DNA of 64,000 bases, from positions 326,001 to 390,000 of the forward strand of contig NZ_CP061204.1 in NCBI RefSeq assembly GCF_014621775.1. Reading direction: 5' to 3'. The notes under the pieces were generated by a model. The model made no database searches. It was not told the DNA's origin and was given only the letters and a program-made list of their open reading frames with translations. Numbering within the stretch: the stretch's first letter is position 1; the number at the start of each line of letters is the position of its first letter. The stretch is from Stenotrophomonas sp. 169 (GTDB taxonomy: Bacteria > Pseudomonadota > Gammaproteobacteria > Xanthomonadales > Xanthomonadaceae). Made by a program: the position numbers and the translations under genes. Positions 1-7,558 of this stretch are shown piece after piece.

Positions 1-1
1 T

Positions 2-430
2 GACCGGACCGGCGCCCAGGCCGCGCAGGGCAAGACGGGCAACGCCCTCACCCAGGCGCGCCTGCAGGAGCAGGCCGTGCCCGGCAGCACGACCCGCTTC
101 CGCGTGATGCTGCCGCCCGCCGCCAGCCGCGAGGCCGCACAGGCGACGGTCCAGCGCATCGTCGCGGCCGGTCTGAGCGACTACTACATCATCGCCCAAG
201 GCCCTGACGCGAACGCCATCGCACTGGGCCAGTACCGCAACCGCGAAGGCGCCGAGCGCCGCTTGGCGGCGGTGCAGGCCGCCGGCTTCCAGGCCCGCCT
301 GAGTGGCGGCGAGGGTAGTGCCACGTGGTGGCTGCAGGGCGCGTTGGCCGAGGGCCAGACCCCCGCCGGCGTGCGCCAGCGCAGCGGGGCCGCACAGCAA
401 CGCTCGCTGGACTGCGCAGGTCTGCGGTAG
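2..430 (+). CDS. SPOR-domain protein, C-terminal part
   Basis: The open frame runs in from the left edge, so the true start lies outside the window. About 142 residues are visible. Residues roughly 30-100 look like a SPOR domain, the fold that binds denuded glycan strands at septa: an RFRVMLPP strand, a helix, and a LGQYRNREGAERRL motif. The GTG at 77 could be mistaken for a start, but the frame is open and codon-like upstream of it. The Gln/Ala-rich stretch before the domain looks like a linker. In Xanthomonadaceae such a gene usually follows birA and coaX, which would lie off the left edge (family knowledge, not visible here). A tRNA-Thr gene follows 45 bases downstream. Confidence 0.75.
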   Translation, partial: DRTGAQAAQGKTGNALTQARLQEQAVPGSTTRFRVMLPPAASREAAQATVQRIVAAGLSDYYIIAQGPDANAIALGQYRNREGAERRLAAVQAAGFQARLSGGEGSATWWLQGALAEGQTPAGVRQRSGAAQQRSLDCAGLR

Positions 431-475
431 AATCCACCCTGCTTCGCGGCCACGCCGCGGACGCGTCAGTACCCC

Positions 476-551
476 GCCGCTTTAGCTCAGTTGGTAGAGC
501 AACTGTCTTGTAAACAGTAGGTCATCCGTTCGATTCGGATAAGCGGCACCA
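476..551 (+). tRNA. tRNA-Thr (anticodon TGT)
   Basis: A 76-base cloverleaf can be folded by eye. The acceptor arms GCCGCTT and AAGCGGC pair perfectly. The D arm is GCTC...GAGC, and the anticodon stem ACTGT/ACAGT encloses the loop CTTGTAA, giving anticodon TGT. The T arm ATCCG TTCGATT CGGAT is followed by an encoded CCA tail. TGT decodes ACA, and by wobble ACG, as threonine. Confidence 0.97.
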
Positions 552-642
552 TCCTCCTAGCCTCGCTCGACCGCTGCGGTGCCCGTATGGGGTTCAGCTC
601 CCTCCTGCGGGGCGAGCGGAAACCGACCCCCACCCGTGCGCG

Positions 643-1182
643 TCAGCTCGATTCCGCGTACCGATGCGACAGCAGCGACCGCACCAGGAAAGTCACCTGG
701 GTGGCCGAGCGCGCATCCACGCGCAGGACCGGCAGGCGAAAGCCAGCCGCGAACAGGGCGTCACGGACCGCGGTCACCATCAGCTGCGGATGCTCATCGG
801 TGCGGGTGATGCCCACGGCCAGGCTGGCGTCGGGTGCGATGCGGGAGAACTCCTGCAGCAGCTCCAGCGTCGAGCCCACCGGGTCCGGCGATGCCGCGCT
901 GACGAGCACGATCACGCCCAGTGCGCCTTCGCAGACCATCGGCCACATGAAGTCCAGGTAGCGCTGGCCGGGTACGCCGTACAGGTGCAGCAGCTCGCCG
1001 TCATCCAGTTCGATGGAGCTGTAATCCAGCGCGACGGTGGTCTCCACCTTGTCTGCCGTGGCGTCCTCGCTGAGCGGCATTTCGGTGCTTACCGGTTCGA
1101 TATCGGAGATCGCGCGCACGGCAGTGGTCTTGCCGGCCCCCATGCCGCCGACGAACACCAGTTTGTTGGCCGGCAGGTTCAT
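643..1182 (-). CDS. small GTPase of the MglA/CvnD-like type
   Basis: This 179-residue protein carries a P-loop at residues 12-20 (GGMGAGKTT), a switch-I TT near 49-50, a G3-like LYGVPGQ ending at 73, a TRTD in the NKxD position (126-129) and a VDAR G5 element near 155. The LYGVPGQ form replaces the usual DxxG and resembles the LFGTPGQ seen in conservon (Cvn) and COG2229 GTPases. The start was taken at ATG 1182 because it overlaps the upstream stop by four bases (ATGA) and begins just before the first beta strand. It is the last gene of a leftward operon with two roadblock proteins, the usual activators of such GTPases. The effector process (motility, polarity, pili) cannot be read from the sequence. 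Confidence 0.88.
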   Translation of the reverse strand: MNLPANKLVFVGGMGAGKTTAVRAISDIEPVSTEMPLSEDATADKVETTVALDYSSIELDDGELLHLYGVPGQRYLDFMWPMVCEGALGVIVLVSAASPDPVGSTLELLQEFSRIAPDASLAVGITRTDEHPQLMVTAVRDALFAAGFRLPVLRVDARSATQVTFLVRSLLSHRYAESS

Positions 1183-2138
1183 GCGCGGCCACCCTGCAGA
1201 TCCAGGCCGAAGCGGCGCGCCACCCAGCCCAGGAACCGTGAATCGCGAAGACCGGCGGAGCGCGGTGGTGAGGGCACGGTGTTCTCCTGGTGCGGGACAA
1301 GGCCGCTGGCGATCGCGGCGGAGAAAATGGATTGCACGGTATCGTGCGGCAATCGGCACGCGGCGGCCAGCGATGACGAAGTCCAGCGGCGCGCGTGCAG
1401 CTGGGCGATCGGCAGCAACCACTCTGCGGGTACGTCGCTGTGTTCCAGATCGGGCCAGTGCTGCAATCGCACCGGGGTGCCTGCGGCGGGCCTGTCGAGC
1501 AGGCTCGGTCGATGCCGGGCGATGCTGAAATACAGCGCTTCGAACGAACGTCGTCGCGGCAGCAGATAGCCGTATTGGTGTTGGAAGGTGGCTGCATCCA
1601 GCGGGGTCGACGACCACGCCTGGTCATCCAGCAGCGGCACCAGTTCGGCCAACGAAAGTCCCGGCGGCAGCGCAACGCTGCGCGTCGCCGCGTCTACCGC
1701 AAAGCGCACCGCACCCCGCTGCAGCAGCAACAGGCCACCTTCGGCAGGCGACTGCAGGGCCTGCAGCAGTGACACGGGCAACGCGGCCAGTGACGCAGCA
1801 TCGTCCTCGGCCGTTCCGGTCGAGGCGAGCAATACGGCGAGCTGCTGGTTGATATCGCGCACGCTGGCGCCGTGTGGCAGCGCACCTGCCGTGGCGGCTT
1901 GTACGCTGCGCGCGATGGTCAGCCGCGCAACGCCCAGCGCCTCGGCCTCGCGGGTGGCCTCGGCAGCAGACGCATCACCGCCCACCACCAGCAGGTCGGC
2001 GTCCTGGCCATTCCACGGATGCAGGGTGACGTCCATGCGTTCGGCAAGCAGCAGCGAACACGCCAGCTTCAATCGCGTGGCATGCAACAGGTCGAGGCCG
2101 GCCACGGCGACCTTGAAATGGCGGATGGGTGCGTTCAT
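1179..2138 (-). CDS. uncharacterised protein of the roadblock/GTPase operon
   Basis: No named family was recognised in this 319-residue protein. The first 100 residues alternate strand and helix (VAVAGLDLL...DADLLVVGGD) and might be a degenerate receiver-like domain. Residues around 240-290 (WLLPIAQLHARRW...LAAACRLPHDTVQSIFSAAIASGL) look like a winged helix-turn-helix. There is no signal peptide or membrane segment. The start at ATG 2138 is the last one that keeps the N-terminal strand; an in-frame start at 2189 would add 17 poorly conserved-looking residues. It sits between a roadblock gene and the GTPase gene and overlaps the latter by four bases. By position it resembles the DUF742 protein (CvnC) of Streptomyces conservons, which is inference only. 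Confidence 0.7.
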   Translation of the reverse strand: MNAPIRHFKVAVAGLDLLHATRLKLACSLLLAERMDVTLHPWNGQDADLLVVGGDASAAEATREAEALGVARLTIARSVQAATAGALPHGASVRDINQQLAVLLASTGTAEDDAASLAALPVSLLQALQSPAEGGLLLLQRGAVRFAVDAATRSVALPPGLSLAELVPLLDDQAWSSTPLDAATFQHQYGYLLPRRRSFEALYFSIARHRPSLLDRPAAGTPVRLQHWPDLEHSDVPAEWLLPIAQLHARRWTSSSLAAACRLPHDTVQSIFSAAIASGLVPHQENTVPSPPRSAGLRDSRFLGWVARRFGLDLQGGRA

Positions 2139-2211
2139 GCAGAAAGAGGCCGAGATGCCGCCCACCGCGTCCGTGCCGGCACGCGGCACCGGACAGGGCA
2201 GGCGTGCGGGC

Positions 2212-2577
2212 TCAACTGAAATCCAGGGTCTTTTCGAACGACTTCAGCTCATGGCGCGCCATCGCCAGGTTCGAGCGGCTGCGATCCAGCACGACGTACA
2301 GGAACAGCATCGGATTGCTCTCCAGCGGCCGGATCAGGTGGTACTGGCTGCTCAGGCTGATCAGGATGTCTTCGAGGGTGTCGGACAGGCCGAGCGACTG
2401 TGCCACGCGACGCTTGGCGCGCACGACTTCGGTGTTGCCCGCAGCAGCCAGTTCGAGGTTGACGTCGCCGCCACCGATCATTCCCAGCGCCATGCCGCTG
2501 TCACTGTCGACAAGGGCGGCACCGACGAAGCCGGCGATCGAATTGAGGTTTTCCAGATTGAGCTTTGACACAGTCAT
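2212..2577 (-). CDS. roadblock/LC7-domain protein (short)
   Basis: At 121 residues this is a single roadblock/LC7 domain from end to end: LNSIAGFVGAALVDSDSGMALG, a central helix with EVVRAKRR, then a paired strand section SSQYHLIRPL...LFLYVVLDRSRSNLAMARHEL. Such proteins dimerise and act as activating or scaffolding partners of MglA-like GTPases. The chosen start, ATG 2577, gives the normal family length. A longer frame to 2637 has a low-complexity N-terminus that lacks roadblock character. The gene lies third from the 3' end of the operon, 73 bases upstream of the 319-residue gene's start. Confidence 0.85.
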   Translation of the reverse strand: MTVSKLNLENLNSIAGFVGAALVDSDSGMALGMIGGGDVNLELAAAGNTEVVRAKRRVAQSLGLSDTLEDILISLSSQYHLIRPLESNPMLFLYVVLDRSRSNLAMARHELKSFEKTLDFS

Positions 2578-2652
2578 CCTTTTTTGGGTCGTGCAGAGTG
2601 GCAGGGCAGACCGTGTGGCCTGCCTTCGGAAAAGCAAAGAGGGGAAGCGCGG

Positions 2653-3105
2653 TCAGCCTGCGCGTGTGCGCAGGGTGGTCTCGAGGCGGGCAGCGCATTC
2701 GCGCGCATGGAACAGCAGCACGGCGAGGTTGACCTCCGCGGAGGCAACGGCGGTGAGTGTCATCGGCTTGTCGGCGTTTACCCGGATCAGCACCACGTTG
2801 CCCTGCCGGGTGCACACCGTGGCGTACTCAGCCTCGCTCAGCGAGAGCTCGCGCGACACGGTTTCGCCCAGCGTAAGGAACGAGTTGGTCATCGCCGCCA
2901 AGCGGCGACCGTCTACGCCCAGCGCTGAATCTTCGGCCACCGCACGCCCATCGGCCGTGGACAGCATCAGCAGCGTCAGTCCGGCCTCGCGCTCACGTGC
3001 CTGGCGGAAGATGTCGGTGATGCGGGTCGTATCGTAAAGCTGGCGCACGGGCTGGCTTTCGCCGGTCGCACCGCGGACGATCTGGTTGATGGCACTGCGT
3101 TGCAC
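2653..3105 (-). CDS. roadblock/LC7-domain protein (long), first gene of operon
   Basis: This 150-residue protein has about 30 leader residues and then a roadblock/LC7 domain: LTLLMLSTADGRAVAEDS, a helix with RLAAMTNSFLTLGE, and NVVLIRVNADKPMTLTAVASAEVNLAVLLFHARECA. The start is a GTG at 3105, preceded by AGGGGG six bases upstream, which is a good ribosome-binding site. It shares the domain but little obvious sequence with the shorter roadblock protein 75 bases downstream, so the pair may form a heterodimer like other paired roadblock proteins (inference). A near-perfect palindrome lies 48 bases upstream of its start. Confidence 0.85.
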   Translation of the reverse strand: MQRSAINQIVRGATGESQPVRQLYDTTRITDIFRQAREREAGLTLLMLSTADGRAVAEDSALGVDGRRLAAMTNSFLTLGETVSRELSLSEAEYATVCTRQGNVVLIRVNADKPMTLTAVASAEVNLAVLLFHARECAARLETTLRTRAG

Positions 3106-3152
3106 TGGTTTCCCCCTGGAACCGTTCGCGGACCGCCGAGTGGCGACGCATT

Positions 3153-3167
3153 TTCCAACCGTTGGAA
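3153..3167. promoter_or_regulatory. 15-base palindrome, possible operator of the roadblock operon
   Basis: TTCCAACCGTTGGAA has 7-base arms around a single central base. It lies in the leader of the leftward operon, about 25 bases downstream of the possible -10 box at 3192-3197. It could be a dimeric regulator site or a small RNA hairpin in the leader. No regulator is known. Confidence 0.4.
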
Positions 3168-3191
3168 GGCTGAAAGTGTGAACCGTAGCAC

Positions 3192-3197
3192 AGTATA
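3192..3197 (-). promoter_or_regulatory. possible -10 box of the roadblock/GTPase operon
   Basis: Read leftward the hexamer is TATACT, five of six matches to TATAAT, in an AT-richer stretch. I see no good -35 hexamer at 16-18 bases, so this is a weak assignment. Confidence 0.3.
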
Positions 3198-3377
3198 TCG
3201 GACCACTTTTGCAACGCAGGATTAACCGTGCCGCGTGTCAAGTCTTTGACAGGGCAGCCTTTTAACGTGAAAGGCAGTGGCCTTCCGCTCCTGCGGCCGT
3301 AATGGCTGCTGCACTGCCGCGAGAGGACGCCGGTCGTGCTGGATAGACTGGCTTCTTTGTTCTGTACAGAGGTTGCA

Positions 3378-4295
3378 ATGACCCATCTTCCCGTCTCGCT
3401 GATCGGCGTCCCCACCGACATCGGCGCTGGCCATCGTGGTGCCCGCCTGGGGCCAGAAGCCTTGCGCATCGCCGGGCTGCCCGAGGCGCTTGCGGCACGT
3501 GGTGTCGAGGTACGTGACCTGGGCAACCTGGACGGTCCGCGCAATCCCTGGACGCCCCCGGTGGCTGGCTATCGCCATCTGGACGAAGTCGTGGAATGGA
3601 ACCGGCTGCTGATGGAGGCCACGCTGGCCGAGCTGCGCGATGGGCGGATGCCGATCATGCTGGGCGGCGACCATTGCCTGGGCGTGGGCTCGGTCACGGC
3701 CGTGGCGCGCTGGTGCCGCGAACAGGGCAAGGACCTGCGCCTGCTGTGGCTGGACGCACATTCGGATTTCAACACCAGCGATGTCACTCCGTCGGGCAAC
3801 GTGCACGGCATGCCGGTTGCCTGCCTGTGCGGCCTGGGTCCGGACGCACTGACCCGGCTCGGCGGTGATGCGCCGGCGCTGCTGCCTTCGCAGGTCCGGC
3901 AGATCGGCATCCGCTCGGTGGACCCGGAAGAAAAGCGTCTGATCAAGCAACATCGGGTGGATGTCTATGACATGCGCTACATCGACGAAGCAGGCATGAA
4001 GCGCACGATGGAGGCCGCACTGGCAGGCATCGATGAAAACACCCACCTGCACGTCAGCTTCGACGTCGACTTCCTCGACCCCAGTATCGCGCCCGGCGTC
4101 GGCACCACCGTGCCGGGCGGGGTGAATTACCGCGAGGCACAGTTGGTGATGGAGATGATCGCCGACAGCGGGCGCATGGGTTCGCTGGACATCGTGGAGT
4201 TGAACCCGCTGCTGGACAACCGCAACAGCACGGCCGAACTGGCCGTGGATCTGGTGGAAAGCCTGTTCGGCAAGTCCACCCTGATGCGGGACTGA
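3378..4295 (+). CDS. rocF: arginase
   Basis: Hydrolyses L-arginine to ornithine and urea with a binuclear manganese centre. All metal ligands of the family are visible in the 305-residue product: H99 in GGDHC, D126/H128/D130 in DAHSDFN, and D229/D231 in DVDFLDP. The length is normal for arginase (about 300). The usual annotation could start 42 bases earlier at 3336, but ATG 3378 follows AGAGG at a proper distance and begins just ahead of the first strand (VSLIGVPTD). It stands alone, divergent from the roadblock operon, with no arginine regulator or ornithine gene beside it. Agmatinase and formiminoglutamase share the fold. The SPSGNVHGMP-like substrate loop (TPSGNVHGMP) favours arginase. Confidence 0.93.
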   Translation: MTHLPVSLIGVPTDIGAGHRGARLGPEALRIAGLPEALAARGVEVRDLGNLDGPRNPWTPPVAGYRHLDEVVEWNRLLMEATLAELRDGRMPIMLGGDHCLGVGSVTAVARWCREQGKDLRLLWLDAHSDFNTSDVTPSGNVHGMPVACLCGLGPDALTRLGGDAPALLPSQVRQIGIRSVDPEEKRLIKQHRVDVYDMRYIDEAGMKRTMEAALAGIDENTHLHVSFDVDFLDPSIAPGVGTTVPGGVNYREAQLVMEMIADSGRMGSLDIVELNPLLDNRNSTAELAVDLVESLFGKSTLMRD

Positions 4296-4438
4296 GGGGG
4301 GCGCCAGCCTGCCGCGGGGGTCGCCGATGAACAGGCGACCCCCGCGTTCACACTCGCTCCACGCCGATAACGCCAGATTGCTCCTCACGCGGCACGCCCG
4401 GTCGTTCCGGACGCCGCGACTTGAACCAGGAGAAGACG

Positions 4439-4591
4439 ATGAAGCGAATCATTTCCGTACTGTTGTTTGCGCTGTGCACCGCAGGTTCGCTGACCGCCTG
4501 CAATACCGTTGCCGGTGCCGGCAAGGACATGCAGAGCGCTGGCGATGCTGTCCATGACACCGCGCAGGACTGCAAAAACGGCAAGTGCTGA
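4439..4591 (+). CDS. entericidin-like lipopeptide, 50 residues
   Basis: A short gene preceded by AGGAG seven bases before ATG. The product has a lipoprotein signal (MKRIISVLLFALCTAGSLTAC) with the lipobox LTAC and Cys21 as the lipidation site. NTVAGAGKDMQSAGDAV follows, the hallmark of the entericidin A/B family. It ends in CKNGKC, adding two cysteines that the second copy lacks. Enteric entericidins are small cell-envelope lipoproteins described as a toxin-antidote pair affecting bacteriolysis; that function is not shown here. Confidence 0.88.
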   Translation: MKRIISVLLFALCTAGSLTACNTVAGAGKDMQSAGDAVHDTAQDCKNGKC

Positions 4592-4657
4592 GCGACGGCT
4601 TCTTACCCCTCTTTACCGCATGAGCGGTGATGTAATTCAATCAACCAGGAGAAACCC

Positions 4658-4795
4658 ATGAAGCGTGCTATTGCCCTGATGCTGTTGTCCATGTTCTCGG
4701 TCGCCATGCTGGCCGGCTGCAACACCGTTGCCGGCGCCGGCAAGGATGTGCAGGGTGCAGGCGAGAAGGTGGAAGACGCCGCCCGCAAGAACTGA
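4658..4795 (+). CDS. entericidin-like lipopeptide, 45 residues
   Basis: The second member of the tandem pair starts 66 bases after the first stop. CAGGAG lies at a good distance before ATG 4658. The signal sequence ends in the lipobox LAGC at Cys21, and NTVAGAGKDVQGAGEKVEDAARKN completes the mature peptide. It matches the EcnB-like form more closely than its neighbour because it lacks the extra cysteines. The two copies share the NTVAGAGKD core at the same position, which suggests local duplication. A strong terminator follows within 25 bases, so the pair probably forms one transcription unit. Confidence 0.9.
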   Translation: MKRAIALMLLSMFSVAMLAGCNTVAGAGKDVQGAGEKVEDAARKN

Positions 4796-4816
4796 TCGCA
4801 CTCGCGCATCAAACGG

Positions 4817-4844
4817 AAAGGCCCGGGATTCCCGGGCCTTTCTT
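4817..4844 (+). terminator. intrinsic terminator of the entericidin pair
   Basis: AAAGGCCCGGG / CCCGGGCCTTT arms of 11 bases enclose a three-base loop, followed by TCTTCGTT. It lies 22 bases past the stop codon. Confidence 0.85.
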
Positions 4845-4991
4845 CGTTCTGGGCGCTGCGCTGCAGGGCGATGTCTGCGGTTCAAGTACGTGAGCACCCG
4901 TTTCATCCGCGCTTGACTGTTCCTCAACGTGCTGTGTTGCAAGCTGCAGATGCGGTAACACCACCGTTCCATTCTGCAACGAGGCCATACC

Positions 4992-5213
4992 ATGAACGAA
5001 GACATCATCAAGGGTAAGTGGAAGCAGCTGAAGGGCAAGACGCAGGCCAAGTGGGGCGAGCTGACCAATGACGAGCTCGACGTTGCCGAAGGCGACTCGA
5101 CCTACCTCGCCGGCAAGGTCCAGGAACGCTACGGCGTGACCAAGGACGAGGCCGAGAAGCAGGTCAGCGAGTATCGCGATTCGCTGCACAAGGATTATCC
5201 GGACTTCAAGTAG
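4992..5213 (+). CDS. CsbD-family stress protein
   Basis: This 73-residue hydrophilic protein starts MNEDIIKGKWKQLKGK and contains the CsbD-family run of KGKWxQLKG, WGxLTxDEL and GxxxxLxGKxQxRYG. The family in Bacillus and many proteobacteria is induced by general or osmotic stress; its molecular role is not known. The start ATG is preceded by AACGAGG. It has its own terminator and is a stand-alone gene, 196 bases after the entericidin pair. No membrane or signal segment is present, so it should be cytosolic. Confidence 0.93.
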   Translation: MNEDIIKGKWKQLKGKTQAKWGELTNDELDVAEGDSTYLAGKVQERYGVTKDEAEKQVSEYRDSLHKDYPDFK

Positions 5214-5236
5214 TGGCCTGAGCCGTTACTGATCCG

Positions 5237-5270
5237 AAAACAACGGGCCCTTGCGGCCCGTTGTTGTTTT
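5237..5270 (+). terminator. bidirectional terminator after csbD-like gene
   Basis: AAAACAACGGGCC and GGCCCGTTGTTGTTTT form a long hairpin with A and T tracts on both flanks. It separates the convergent gene ending at 5277 from the CsbD gene. Confidence 0.85.
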
Positions 5271-5276
5271 CGTGCG

Positions 5277-6089
5277 TCAACGACGCGGTGGGTCGGCCAC
5301 GAAGCGCTGTGGAAACGCCTGCGGGATACGATCGCCGTTCGAAGCTCGATCCTCCAGTACGATGCCGCGTGCACGCAGGTTGCGCGCGCTGTCATAGCGC
5401 AGTTGACTGATCTGCACGGGCTGCGCCGTGGCCCGCTCGAATGACGTGTCGCGCACCGACGAAAATTCGCGATCGCCGTGGGCGGTACCGAGACGTTGCG
5501 CCGGAGCCGGTGCGGACGACATTTCAGCCATGGAGCGCGTGCTGCTGTCTGCAGCGGCCTCCGCCCGCGACGCGGGCTTGGCGATCCGCCCGCGCGGCGT
5601 GGGCGGGCCAGGCAGCCAGCGCACGGCGCGCTTCTCGCCGAACACGGCGATGCCGACCACGCCCAGGTCCTCGCCGCGCCCGGTCCGCTGCGCGTAGCTG
5701 TCGCGGGGACTGCTGAAGACGAACTGGGCCACTTCGTCATTCGACTTGCGCCAGCCGGTGATGTCCGTCGATTGCCAGGGTGCCAGCACATAGCCGGTCT
5801 GATCAGGGGTCGCCGACTCGCCACTGACCGCGTTGATGCCATCGACCGACAGCACGACGAGCACCCGTTCCGGGCTGGCGTTGTACAGCCGAACGGCATA
5901 GCGGTGGCCACGCTCGCCCGCGACCCAGTATTGGCCGTCATGACGGTAGCGGGGCAGGGCGTCATCGCGGTCGCGGTCCACCAGGGTCAGCTCGACCGGA
6001 CCTCGCTCGACGCGCGACTGCTCGGGTGCCACCGGCGTGAAGCCGGCCAGCAGGGCAATGCTAAAAAGGGGCAGCAACAGGCGTTTCAT
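5277..6089 (-). CDS. secreted hypothetical protein
   Basis: I do not recognise the family of this 270-residue protein. It has a clear signal peptide (MKRLLLPLFSIALLAGFTPVAP). A probable beta-rich domain follows, covering about residues 25-165 (GPVELTLVDRDRDDALPRY, YAVRLYNASPERVLVVLSVDG, VGIAVFGEKRAV). The last 100 residues are low-complexity, rich in Ala, Arg and Ser, and probably unstructured. It looks periplasmic or surface-exposed. GGAGA lies eight bases upstream of the ATG at 6089. The gene is divergent from trpS, and nothing beside it suggests a role. Confidence 0.75.
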   Translation of the reverse strand: MKRLLLPLFSIALLAGFTPVAPEQSRVERGPVELTLVDRDRDDALPRYRHDGQYWVAGERGHRYAVRLYNASPERVLVVLSVDGINAVSGESATPDQTGYVLAPWQSTDITGWRKSNDEVAQFVFSSPRDSYAQRTGRGEDLGVVGIAVFGEKRAVRWLPGPPTPRGRIAKPASRAEAAADSSTRSMAEMSSAPAPAQRLGTAHGDREFSSVRDTSFERATAQPVQISQLRYDSARNLRARGIVLEDRASNGDRIPQAFPQRFVADPPRR

Positions 6090-6201
6090 CGTGGTTCTCC
6101 GTGGCAGGGTGACAGGGAGAACGCCCCACCAGGGGCGGCGGGGTTGCGCCGTTCGAGGGTAAACTGGGGCCGTTCACCGCAGGTTTCCCGTCGAGCAGTC
6201 A

Positions 6202-7491
6202 ATGACCACCCGAGTCCTTACCGGTATTACCCCCTCCGGCACCCCGCACCTTGGCAACTATGTGGGCGCGATCCGCCCGGCCATCGCCGCCAGCCGCGCG
6301 CAGGGTATCGAAAGCTTTTTCTTCCTGGCCGATCTGCACAGCCTGATCAAGGCGCAGGAACCGGAGCGCACCCAGCGCTCCACGCTGGAAATCGCCGCCA
6401 GTTGGCTGGCCTGCGGGCTGGACCCGGAACAGGTGTGGTTCTACCGGCAGAGTGACATCCCGGAAACCAACGAGCTGATGTGGTTCCTCACCGTCGTTGC
6501 CAGCAAGGGCATTCTCAATCGTGCCCATGCCTACAAGGCCGCGATGGACAAGAACGAGGCCGACGGACTGGACCAGGACGCCGGTATCAGCGCCGGGCTG
6601 TTCATGTATCCGGTGCTGATGGCAGCGGACATCCTCATCTTCAAGGCGAACCGGGTACCGGTCGGCCGCGACCAGATCCAGCACATCGAGATGGCGCGCG
6701 ATTTTGGCCAGCGCTTCAACCATGTCTACGGCAAGGAATACTTCCCGCTGCCCGAGGTGGTGATCGACGAACAGGTCGCCACGCTGGCCGGCCTGGACGG
6801 CCGCAAGATGAGCAAGAGCTACAACAACACCATCCCGCTGTTCGCCCCGCGCGAAGAGTTGAAAAAGCTGGTGTTCTCCATCCTCACCGACTCGCGCGCG
6901 CCTGGCGAAGCGAAGGACACCGAGGGCTCGCCGCTGTTCCAGATGTACCAGACATTCGCTACACCGGAACAGACGGCGGCCTTCGCCGCCGCCTTCGCAG
7001 CAGGCATCAGCTGGGGTGACGCGAAGCAGCAGTTGTTCGAGCGCGTCGACGCCGAGCTGTCGCCCCTGCGCGAGCGCTACGATGCCCTGATGGCTGAGCC
7101 GGAGAAGATCGAAGCGCTGCTGCGCCGTCGTGGCCGGCAGTTGCGCGAGCAGTACGCGGTGCCGCTGCTGAAAGAGCTGCGCCACGCCGTTGGCCTGCGT
7201 GACCTGGCCGACGTACCGCAGGCGCCGGCCGCGGCGTCAGTGCGCGTCGCGCTGCCTGTGTTCAAGCAGTACCGTGAAAAGGATGGTCGCTTCTATTTCA
7301 AGCTCAGCGACGGTGAAGGCGCGTTGCTGATCCAGAGCACGGGTTTCGACTCGCCGCGTGATGCGGGCCAGCTGATTGCCGTGCTGAAGCAGGCCGAGCA
7401 GGGTGATGCCCTGCAGAGCGAGTTGTTCAAGCTGGAAGCGGAAGTAGACCAGGTCCTGGCCGCGCTGTTGGCGCTGCGCGAGGCGGCCTGA
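6202..7491 (+). CDS. trpS: tryptophanyl-tRNA synthetase with C-terminal extension
   Basis: Charges tRNA-Trp with tryptophan (class Ic synthetase). The HIGH-type motif PSGTPHLG is at residues 11-18 and KMSKS at about 201-205. The catalytic core ends near residue 335, the usual full length in many bacteria. The product is 429 residues long, and the extra part from about 347 to 400 (VFKQYREKDGRFYFKL, then GALLIQSTGFDSPRDAG) resembles a YegP/DUF1508 module. A final helix follows. Longer TrpRS of this kind occur in xanthomonads (family knowledge). The upstream gene is divergent and the 3' side has only a short palindrome. Confidence 0.97.
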   Translation: MTTRVLTGITPSGTPHLGNYVGAIRPAIAASRAQGIESFFFLADLHSLIKAQEPERTQRSTLEIAASWLACGLDPEQVWFYRQSDIPETNELMWFLTVVASKGILNRAHAYKAAMDKNEADGLDQDAGISAGLFMYPVLMAADILIFKANRVPVGRDQIQHIEMARDFGQRFNHVYGKEYFPLPEVVIDEQVATLAGLDGRKMSKSYNNTIPLFAPREELKKLVFSILTDSRAPGEAKDTEGSPLFQMYQTFATPEQTAAFAAAFAAGISWGDAKQQLFERVDAELSPLRERYDALMAEPEKIEALLRRRGRQLREQYAVPLLKELRHAVGLRDLADVPQAPAAASVRVALPVFKQYREKDGRFYFKLSDGEGALLIQSTGFDSPRDAGQLIAVLKQAEQGDALQSELFKLEAEVDQVLAALLALREAA

Positions 7492-7506
7492 GGTCAGACG
7501 GATCAG

Positions 7507-7522
7507 GGTCGACGCGTCGACC
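7507..7522. repeat. 16-base perfect palindrome after trpS
   Basis: GGTCGACGCGTCGACC lies 15 bases past the trpS stop. It could fold as a short hairpin but has no T tract, so its role as terminator is doubtful. Confidence 0.35.
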
Positions 7523-7558
7523 TGGCCCCATCGCCACACCACGTCCGAGGACACCCGC

